The notes under the pieces were generated by a model that was not told the DNA's origin, ran no database searches, and saw only the letters and a program-made list of their open reading frames with translations. A stretch of 13,238 nt of DNA from Hydnum rufescens UP504 (taxonomy: Eukaryota > Basidiomycota > Agaricomycetes > Cantharellales > Hydnaceae): assembly GCA_014904985.1 (NCBI GenBank), contig MU129296.1, positions 12,598-25,835 of the forward strand, written 5' to 3'. Below are positions 6,529-13,238 of the stretch, piece by piece. The first letter of the stretch is position 1. Each line of letters begins with the position of its first letter. Position numbers and translations under genes: made by a program.

Positions 6529-7689
6529 ATGCCTCCCACTGCCTCTCAGTCCCTACCAGCATCCCAAAATGACCCATTTCTGGAGATGCCCCAAACGCCA
6601 GGTAACACTAATGCCCAGCTTCTTAAGGAGCTTGTCACTAACCCCTCAGACACACCCACTGTCACCAACAAAATTCTTGAGTTCATTCACCACATGAAAG
6701 CTCCCTCTAAAAATGCTAGAAACTACACACTCCCATCTGATGATTTTCAGTGGCTCCTCACCTTAGCACTTCAGAACAACTGCAACATTCAGAGCGGGAA
6801 TACCATCATAGGGCAGATTGCCACACTAACCTCCCAACTGTTGGCTTTCCAGGCAGATGTCCAAGCATGCTTTGAGGCCCTGGAAAGCCCCCATGCTTCT
6901 GACGGCCAAGCAACCATCCAACCTCCAAGCTCCTATAGCCAGGCCCTGTCACGGGGCCTCTCCTCCTCGAGTCAAATCCCCCATCGGCCATCACCTGCAG
7001 CTTCACAACCTACCCTGGTGCCCCGCCAACCAGACCTGGACCTCACATTGGTCCAAGCATTGCCCCTTGATCCAGTTTTCCCCATGACCAGCTTCCCCGA
7101 GCTCAAATCCAAAATTGACTCTGCAATCTGTGACGTGGGACTAGTGGATGACATAGGACTCCCCCTCTGAGCCCAAGCCATCTCTCATCATGCCTCCAAA
7201 GACATAATAGTGACTACCTTTAACTCTTCTGACCTCTCCAAACTTCGAGCCTCTGACACCTGGGTCAAAGGAGTTAGCCCCAAGCTCACCCTTTGCTGCC
7301 CTATCTATGCAGTGATCGTTCACCGCATCCCCACCACCTTTAATCCGGACCTCCCGGAACATGTAGACATCTTAAAGGTGGCCAATCTGGGTGTCCTTGA
7401 CAACCTAACTCATGTAATGTGGGCCAATGCCAAAAAAGCCCATCCTAATGGCAAGGCAATCAAAAAGTCCTCGTCTCTTATCCTCCACTTTCACTCTCCT
7501 TGAGATGCTAACAACACTATTCTGCAATGCATCACCTATGATGGAACCCTCCACCTAGTTGAAAAATCACGACAATCCATAATCCAGTGTCACTGCTGCC
7601 ACCACTTTGGGCACACCACAGCTAGGTGTTCAGCAGATATAGCCTGTGGCTGCTGTGCCACTATAGGGACACTACTTTTGACCTCTTAG
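6529..7689 (+). pseudogene. LINE-type retrotransposon ORF1 (gag-like) remnant
   Basis: ORF1 proteins of LINEs bind element RNA. One + frame runs from the ATG at 6529 for about 386 codons with only two internal stops, TGA at 7168 and 7501. Order: Pro/Ser-rich start, a mid region with SYSQALSRG (about 6930-6960), a mixed domain from 7170 to 7500 ending SSSLILHFHSP, and the segment QCITYDGTLHLVEKSRQS. A CCHC zinc knuckle, CHCCHHFGHTTARC (7588-7629, spacing C-x2-C-x4-H-x4-C), is followed by the first pair of a second knuckle (CGCC, 7645-7656). The frame then enters unrelated sequence and stops at 7687. Endonuclease and reverse transcriptase are absent. A gag-type origin from another element is possible, but the order fits fungal LINE ORF1. 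Confidence 0.7.
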
Positions 7690-7726
7690 GTTGGCTTTTG
7701 CTACGCCAAAAGGGACCTTAGAGGTC
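7680..7726. repeat. Imperfect long hairpin at the LINE/satellite junction
   Basis: GACCTCTTAGGT (7680-7691) pairs with ACCTTAGAGGTC (7715-7726), and CTTTTG (7695-7700) pairs with CAAAAG (7707-7712) inside it. It begins about 20 bp after the last recognisable LINE codon, so it may mark the end of whatever truncated the LINE. It holds the last CpG (7704-7705) before the CpG-free block. Confidence 0.55.
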
Positions 7727-8217
7727 CCCAACTGCTAAGTCAATAATAGGAGCTAGTTTGACATAGATCACAGCAGCTCTTTTGTGATGTGATGGAGCTC
7801 CAAATAAAATATCATTCAGCCTCAGCCTTCCCAACTTCCATGTTTGTAGCAGCATGAAGGAGGGATGATCAGCTCCACAGTCAAGAGTGGAGCTACTCAA
7901 AAAATGTAAATAGTTTTTAAAAGCTACTTTGTTCCATGCAGCTCCTTTCATTCTTTATAGCACCCAGCATGTTAGCTTCTGCCACCCCATGTGCACCTAC
8001 TTTGAATATTTAGAAGGCTACTATGCCTCCTGTGACTTCCTGCATTGGCTGCAGTAGCTAATATGTGCAAATACAGCTTCATCTCCTTGTGCCTGCAGCT
8101 GCTGCAGAAGTGGTCACAAACATATAACCACTGGTAGAGCTACTTTTATGGTCTGTAAAGGCTCCTTGGGCCCATGTAGCTTTTCAGAGCCTATTAGAAG
8201 CCAGCACATTCAATCCT

Positions 8218-9083
8218 GCTGCTCCATATCCTTATGCAGTAGCTAACTATTGGAGCCAAAGAAGCATCTAATCATTTATGGAGCTACTTGTGATGTCCTC
8301 AGAGGCTGCTTGAATCTGTGTAGCTCCTTCACATCCTTGGAAGAGCTCATATAGTGTCATCTGCTGCTCCATATCCTGGTGCAGCAGCTACTATTGGAGC
8401 CAAAGGAGCATCTAATCACTTATGGAGCTACTTGTGATGTCTTCAGAGGCTACTTTGATCTGTGTAGCTCCTTGTGATCCTTGGAGGAGCTGATATATTT
8501 TCATCTGCTGCTCCATATCCTTATGGAGCAGCTACTATTGGAGCCAAAGAAGCATCTAATCATTTATGGAGCTACTTGTGATGTCCTCAGAGGCTGCTTG
8601 AATCTGTGTGGCTCCTTCACATCCTTGGAAGAGCTCATATAGTGTCATCTGCTGCTCCATATCCTTGTGCAGCAGCTACTATTGAAGCCAAATAAGCACC
8701 TAATCACTTATGGAGCTACATGTGATGTCTTCAGAGGCTCATTTGGATCTGTGTAGCTCCTTGTAATTCCTGGAGAAGCTGATATAGTGTCATCTGCTGC
8801 TCCATATCTCTGTGCAGCAGCTACTATTGAAGCTAAATAAGCATCTAATCACTTATGGGGCTACTTGTGATGTCTTGAGAGGCTGCTTGAATCTGTGTAG
8901 CTCCTTCACATCCTTGGAGGAGCTAATATAGTGTCATCTGCTGCTCCATATCCTCATGCAGCAGCTATTATTTATGAAATGATCAGCATCTAATCCATTA
9001 TGGAGCTACTTTCAACATCTTCAAAGGCTACTTGAATCTTTGTAGCTCCTTATAATCCTTGGAGGAGCTGACACATTTCATCT
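8218..9083. repeat. ABABAB higher-order dimer within the array
   Basis: Units at 8218, 8507 and 8796 (type A) share GAGGCTGCTTGAATCTGTG and CTCCTTCACATCC. Units at 8363, 8651 and 8940 (type B) instead share CTCCTTRTRAT-like sequence with GGAG(A/G)AGCTGA. The dimer period is 288-289 bp. The A units at 8218 and 8507 differ at only a handful of sites, so amplification as dimers was relatively recent. Confidence 0.75.
8507..8532. repeat. Perfect anchor hairpin of the satellite unit
   Basis: GCTGCTCCATA, a TCCT loop and TATGGAGCAGC form a perfect 11-bp stem. Other units have TGCAGCAGC in the right arm and pair less well. Confidence 0.75.
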
Positions 9084-10130
9084 GCAGCTCCATATTCCCA
9101 TAGAAGCTTACCAGGGGCTAGTGTACTCATCAATGCTGCTTCATATCTCCATGCAGTAGCCACTATCTTCATAAGAATCAGCTTTTAATAATCTATGGAG
9201 CTACTGTCAGGGTCTTTAAAGGCTATGTGGATCTCTGCAGCTCCTTGCAATATTTGGAGGAGCTGATACATCTCCATCTGCTGCTCCATATACTTTTGCA
9301 GTAGCTACTATCCATGAAATAATCATCACCCAACTACCCACAGAGCCTCTTGCTGTGTTCAACAGGCTCTCAAATTGATGTAGCTCTTATCATCAATGGA
9401 GGAGGTCCTATGTCCCCATGTGTTTCTCCATATTCCCTTGCAGCAGCTGCTATTTACAAAATTATGAGCTTTCAATTGTCTATGGAGCCACTTTTACAGT
9501 CTGTAAATGCTACTTCCATCTGTGTAGCTCTTTGAAATCTTTGGAACAGCTTCTGCTTTCTGATGTGTTACTCCATATCCCTACACAGCAGCTCCTACAT
9601 ATGCCATGAGGAGCATCTAATCATTCATAAAGCCACTTTCACAGTCTGTGAATGCTCCCTGGTCCCATGTAGGTCCTTGTAATCCTTGGAGCAGCTGGGA
9701 TATTCTTGCCTGTTGCTCCATATTCCCATGTAACAGCTACTATTTGCACTATGATGAGTACTTTGAATCTTTGTAGAGAGGCCCAATTTTAATCTGTGGA
9801 GCTCCTTGTAATGCATGGTGCAGCTCCTGCATCCTTCCATGTTGCTTTGTATCCCTCATGTAGCACCATCCCATCATTCATGGAACTACTTCCACATACT
9901 CCTTGGGCCAATGTAGCTTCTGGTGATGCTTGTACATGCTGATTGTATCCTCCTCTGCTGCTCCATATCACCATGCAGCAGCTACTTTCCATGCAGTGAT
10001 TGGCATGTAATCATGCATGGCACTACTTTTCCAGTTTTTCAAGGCTACTGAGGGCCATGTAGCTCTTTAAATTCCCAGTAGCAGCTTCTGATATCACTTA
10101 GAAGCTAATATTCTCCTTTCTTCCTTAATA

Positions 10131-10372
10131 CAGCAGACTACTCCCTCATACTTGAATAGCATTAAATTATTGGACCATGGCTGAATTTCATAGGGAATTC
10201 CTACTTATGACATGCATATGGTAAATTCTGAAAAATTGAAGCAATGGTTCTAATTGGCTTGAAGTACATCAGCTTCATCATCCCAATCCCCCAGATCCTC
10301 CTCCATCCTTGACTGCACACAATGTAGCTATACCCCAGGTATCATCTACCTCAGTATCTCAGGAGGTTAAGT
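10131..10372. other. Non-repetitive CpG-free flank, no gene
   Basis: Sequence without the satellite words, no coding frame, and still without CpG up to 10373. It contains a CATAGGGAATTCCTA near-palindrome at about 10189. It probably belongs to the same insertion or silenced domain as the array. Confidence 0.4.
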
Positions 10373-10379
10373 CCGGGGT

Positions 10380-10620
10380 CTAATGGACACCCGCCTCCAC
10401 AAATTTCTTCATCGCATCACATCTGTCCGGCTGGAACTGCGCCACTTGGCACTCCTCCCATGGGTCGTTTCTGAACCCTCCAATACCTCGCTGACTCCGG
10501 CATAGAGATAAATTCTTTTTGGGATCTAGGTCTGGGCGTGAGATCTTCAAGCCCCACTGTACGGTATTTTTTGGCAATCAAAATGCCCCCACCAAAAGGA
10601 TCCCAAGTGAAGATAGCCAC
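10380..10620 (-). pseudogene. Possible terminal exon of an unrecognised minus-strand gene
   Basis: Two overlapping minus-strand frames are open (10380-10577 and 10417-10620), both moderately protein-like, and I cannot choose between them. The first ends in DPWEECQVAQFQPDRCDAMK, then a short tail before TAG. The second begins AIFTWDPFGGGILIAKKYRT. A good 3' splice signal (TTCTAATACTG...GTTCCAG) ends at 10643 on the minus strand just upstream. No family is recognised. Confidence 0.25.
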
Positions 10621-10642
10621 TTCTCATTGCCTTCTTAGCCTG

Positions 10643-10746
10643 GAACAGTAAAGAGCAGTATTAGAAGAAATCCAATCGTACGGAGCAGCTAATTAGAGGA
10701 GGAATGAGCTTCCACGCGCAGAACTACTCAGAACCCCTCCCACCTT
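10643..10746 (-). other. Candidate 104-bp intron
   Basis: On the minus strand GTGGGAGG begins at 10746, and a CTAAT branch-like site and pyrimidine tract lead to TTCCAG ending at 10643. Splicing it out joins the 10728-10961 frame to a frame that soon stops, so either the gene ends there, the borders differ, or it is decayed. It contains one GCTGCTCC octamer (10682-10689). Confidence 0.3.
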
Positions 10747-10961
10747 TGCAATTGCACGTTGTGCATGGGCTGCTGCCCACTGATTTCTTCTGTCAGCGGC
10801 AGAGCACCTAAAGCATGGATATAGCGCGCTAGATGCAACGGACTACTCCCTCCCTTCCCATAGTGCGGCCAAGGACAATTGAACTCGACCTTGATACCCT
10901 CGCTCCAGGTGGCAAGCTGCCCAGTTACAACTCCGAATGTTGAGCGCACGATCCGCGCCAC
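10728..10961 (-). pseudogene. Unrecognised minus-strand open segment
   Basis: About 78 codons in the same frame class as 10380-10577. It is protein-like with FNCPWPHYGKGGSSPLHLAR and YIHALGALPLTEEISGQQ, mixed hydrophobic and polar, with no low complexity. Normal CpG content, unlike the left neighbour. It could be an exon of the same gene as the segments at 11410-13154. No domain is recognised. Confidence 0.3.
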
Positions 10962-10984
10962 TTCATCACACGATCCTAAGACCC

Positions 10985-11400
10985 CAGCATCCTCCAGATT
11001 TTTGATTTATGTTACGATAGATGGGTAAATAAAAAGCATATAAGAGGGTCTGTCAATGTGTGAAAGTTCTTTGGGGAATTACTTAGTGAGTGTTGAATGG
11101 GTCATGACTGATTTTGTGTCAAGTCCTTTGAGAACGGGCAAAGGATCTTCACTTAATTAGTTGCTCTAGAGAGAACAAGCTTTGTTTTGGTGTGGATTGA
11201 AATTCCAGGAGGACACCGCATCTTAATTGGAGAGGTCCCAGCATAGTATTGTTTGGCATTGAGCCTTATGTTATGAAATGAAAGCAGGCCACTGGCCTTG
11301 GGTAGTTTCAAGTAGTTAGTAATGCTAGATCTAGTTCACGTAACCTAAGGATGCCGCGAAAGTAAGGAGCAGCAGCTCCAGTCACTGCATCTTGAACATC
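10985..11400. other. No gene seen
   Basis: AT-richer sequence with stops in all frames. It contains GGAGC-AGCA-GCTCC, a small hairpin, at 11366-11379, which again carries the GGAGCAGC octamer. Confidence 0.35.
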
Positions 11401-11409
11401 AAGCGACGC

Positions 11410-12090
11410 TCACAGCACACAATTCGAACATGGTGTCTTTAGCAGCTTGCGCTTGCCAGATGCAATGGCAGAATTACGCTCACTTCGGCACATTTGTGCG
11501 CCTCCATTCAAAGGCCCACTGGCACAGGCTTTTGTCCTTTGTGGGTTCAGTTTTGCATAGGACTCTTGGACTTTCCTTAATTCGAGCTGAAAGTCGAGCC
11601 ACGAGGCCTCCCAATTAGTTGCTGAATCGGAAAGGTCCAGCTTGGTGGTTTCCAGCAGGCCTTTTGGCATCCATCCGGGAGTGTGGCCCAAATCGATCAA
11701 CTATTGGAATGTCTCATGGTTTGCCTTGAGTACAAGGCTTGTGATTCATGCATGCGTGAGTTCAGGACTTGCTAGACACTAATGTAGTGGTGCGACGCTT
11801 CTTTTGAAGCTCGCGCTCTTTTTATTACTCATATCCTTACTACATGATTGTGTATGCCGGAAAATGTGTGAGATGCACAGGAAGGGCTTAGATATACTTG
11901 GGGGGCCGATTACCTTGTCTTTCCCAACATTGAGCGCATGTGTCCAAATCGATACCACAGCGCTCCAGGCGATCCCATCACGCTCTTCTGGCGCGTTACT
12001 CTTACAAGATCCATTGCCCATATCAAATGGTTGATCTCCAGGGAGTCCTCTCAGATATTCGGGACTGCTAGTTTCCATCCATGTGTCCAA
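11410..12090 (-). pseudogene. Unrecognised decayed minus-strand reading frame
   Basis: One minus-strand frame stays open for about 227 codons except for three stops between 11700 and 11780 (TAG, TGA, TAG). Protein-like stretches include EYLRGLPGDQPFDMGNGSCK and GIAWSAVVSIWTHALNVGK at the upstream end, VLKANHETFQ between stops, and LIDLGHTPGWMPKGLLETTK and NWEASWLDFQLELRKV downstream. A GTAATCGG...CATGTAG stretch at about 11838-11911 could be an intron. Either several exons or a pseudogene. I do not recognise the family, and + strand ORFs here look like shadows. Confidence 0.35.
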
Positions 12091-12537
12091 TTTTGAAGAT
12101 TCAAAAGGACAGACATTTCCAGTTATGCTAAACAGTATCTTTTGGGGTTATACATCAAGGGTTTTTATTTTTATCAACAGCTACAATGTTAACTCCTTAC
12201 ACGCCTGAGATCCGCCTTGTTTTAGATGGTAGAGATAAATTTCTTCGGGGCGAACCGAGCGTCCCAGCAGCGCTCACCGAGCCTTCCCATTTTATTCTTA
12301 GGGAAGCGAGAGCGGCCAATCTGTCACCCATTTTGCAGAGAATAGAATAGGCTTAAGGAGGCCGGGTGGATGATTCCTGAAAGTGCGATTATATGGGATG
12401 TATTACCGTTTATCACCGATCGTATTTCCGATATTTGAGGCATTAGGTTTCGCACCTGCAACATTCAACAGTAGTGAGAGTGGTATGTGATCCCAGCCTT
12501 TCCAGTGAAACAAGATCCAACTCGACCTTAAACTGTG
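12091..12537. other. Unassigned stretch
   Basis: No long frame. A short minus-strand frame (about 12207-12341) begins ATGGGTGACAGATTG and contains PRRNLSLPSKTRRISGV. That resembles PKKNLSLCRSQRGIGGF in the 10380-10577 segment, perhaps by chance. Confidence 0.25.
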
Positions 12538-13154
12538 CTAGATGCAGATTGGCAACCAAACCATCATAAAGACTTCCTCTGCTTCTCCACCCATGTTGGG
12601 AAGTGGGGGTCTCGCGTCGACCAACGCCGTCTCCTTAAATAGCGCAAAATGGCTGATAATATTTTTTCGCGAGTTTTTCTCACTTTCTCTACCGAGGTGA
12701 TTTTGATTCACCATGGATATATACGTGATCATGGTGGCAATCATTGCCCTGGGCCGAGATTTTCCTGGGTATTCTTTCAAAAGGCACTCCGTCGAGGCTT
12801 CTCTACGGATTCTCATTTGCCGCAATAGGAAATGACCTCACACAGTGTTGAGCACTGAGTCAGGGAACTTCAAGCCGGTTCCCAAGTGATCTTCCAGCTT
12901 GAGGTCGTCTGTCACTTGGGGGGCTTTGCCATTACTCCGTGAAATGGCTGACTTTCCATGTTTGCTGTTTGGCCCTCCAACATCTTCCGTGATAGGAAAT
13001 ACATATGCACAAGGTCGATAGGCCATTCGCTTAACCGCTTGTCCCAGTGGCCCGGAGCACACCCTGCTGAAAGCAAGCATCAACATCATTTCCGGGACCC
13101 AGGGGTTCATAAGTTTTGAGTAGTGGACACGAAATTTTGTGCATAAATGGCCCT
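12538..13154 (-). pseudogene. Unrecognised minus-strand reading frame with one TGA
   Basis: About 205 codons open in one minus-strand frame after a TAG just above 13154, broken only by a TGA at 12838-12840 (context CTG-TGTGAGGTC; CGA to TGA would explain it). ATG at 13108-13110 is the first Met. Segments include LGQAVKRMAYRPCAYVFPIT, TDDLKLEDHLGTGLKFPDSV and ARPPLPNMGGEAEEVFMMVW. A CTTGCTTTCAG 3'-splice-like site at about 13065-13075 raises the alternative that the true exon starts there. It shares its frame class with 11410-12090. No conserved domain is recognised, and no hydrophobic signal or long membrane span is evident. Confidence 0.35.
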
Positions 13155-13238
13155 AAAAAACATTTCTTGTTTATTACCCGTCCACCCTATATTTGGCCTG
13201 AAAAATTAATATTCAAGGGAGTGCTCTGGAGCAGCTCA
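13155..13238. other. Window edge, no gene
   Basis: AT-rich end of the window, without a frame. It carries one more GGAGCAGC octamer at 13228-13235. Confidence 0.35.

Larger units (their letters stand above)
7740..10130. repeat. Satellite-like tandem array, about 144-bp unit
   Basis: The anchor word GCTGCTCCATATCC or a close variant recurs at 8073, 8218, 8363, 8507, 8651, 8796, 8940, 9084, 9135, 9280, 9422, 9566, 9712, 9841 and 9957. Spacings are mostly 142-146 bp, with a 51-bp partial step at 9084-9135 and shortened steps (129, 116) at the right end. Each unit also carries GGAGCTAC and GTAGCTCC about 40 bp apart (an 8-bp inverted pair) and GGAGC words. The edges are more diverged: left of 8073 and right of 9957 only fragments remain. 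I find no CpG in it. Open frames inside are short and not protein-like. Function unknown. Confidence 0.9.

Noticed and set aside
9350..9992. Several 60-70-codon ORFs in the satellite on both strands
   Set aside because: They follow from repeated sequence without stops in some units, change frame between units and show no protein-like composition.
7660..10372. Helitron or TIR transposon carrying the satellite
   Set aside because: No matching terminal inverted repeat, no TC...CTRR ends and no transposase or Rep/Hel frame were found. The weak likeness between GGGACACTACTTTT at 7666 and the GAGTAGTGGACAC word at 13118 is too short and imperfect.
12207..12341. Internal duplication between 10490-10540 and 12207-12260 (NLSL...R.I.G peptides)
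   Set aside because: Nucleotide identity covers only about a dozen bases (AGAGATAAATT plus a few) and does not extend to either side, so chance is likely.

Overview
The window looks like transposon-rich nuclear DNA of a filamentous fungus, most likely a basidiomycete (Agaricomycotina-like). The basis is a decayed Ty3-type polyprotein, a RecQ-like helicase remnant that keeps a clean 54-bp GT...AG intron, and a LINE-type ORF1 remnant with a CCHC zinc knuckle. No intact gene is evident. Most nonsense codons in the two retroelement relics are TGA where CGA is the simplest ancestor, as expected from C-to-T decay at CpG sites.

Layout. 1-1400: non-coding DNA, AT-rich in part, packed with perfect or near-perfect palindromes of two families. 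One has an ACCCGC...GCGGGT core (six copies, the last four as a roughly 67-bp tandem array). The other has a GGAGCAGC...GCTGCTCC core (two 41-nt hairpins exactly 200 bp apart). 1410-4042: + strand Ty3 relic (pre-protease region, protease, linker, reverse transcriptase through the FVDDV box), lacking 5' gag, RNase H and integrase. 4043-4440: two related foldback palindromes about 298 bp apart, the first at the point where the reverse transcriptase ends. 4441-5288: no clear gene apart from a 55-codon minus-strand open fragment. 5289-6333 (minus): C-terminal helicase lobe of a RecQ-like protein plus an acidic tail in another frame. 6529-7660 (+): LINE ORF1 relic, broken off just after its zinc knuckle. 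7680-10130: tandem array of about 144-bp units, organised in its best part as an ABABAB dimeric higher-order repeat. I found no CpG dinucleotide between 7706 and 10373. 10374-13238: CpG-containing DNA with several minus-strand open segments that may be exons of a decayed or multi-exon gene I do not recognise.

The parts do not form a pathway. The layout reads as nested insertions and truncations in silenced, probably methylated or mutagenised, heterochromatin beside a less affected region. The RecQ-like remnant would fit a subtelomere, since telomere-linked RecQ helicases are known in fungi, but no telomere repeat is visible. The least explained signals are the palindromes whose two arms change together, the alternating satellite, and one octamer (GGAGCAGC/GCTGCTCC) recurring in otherwise unrelated parts of the window.
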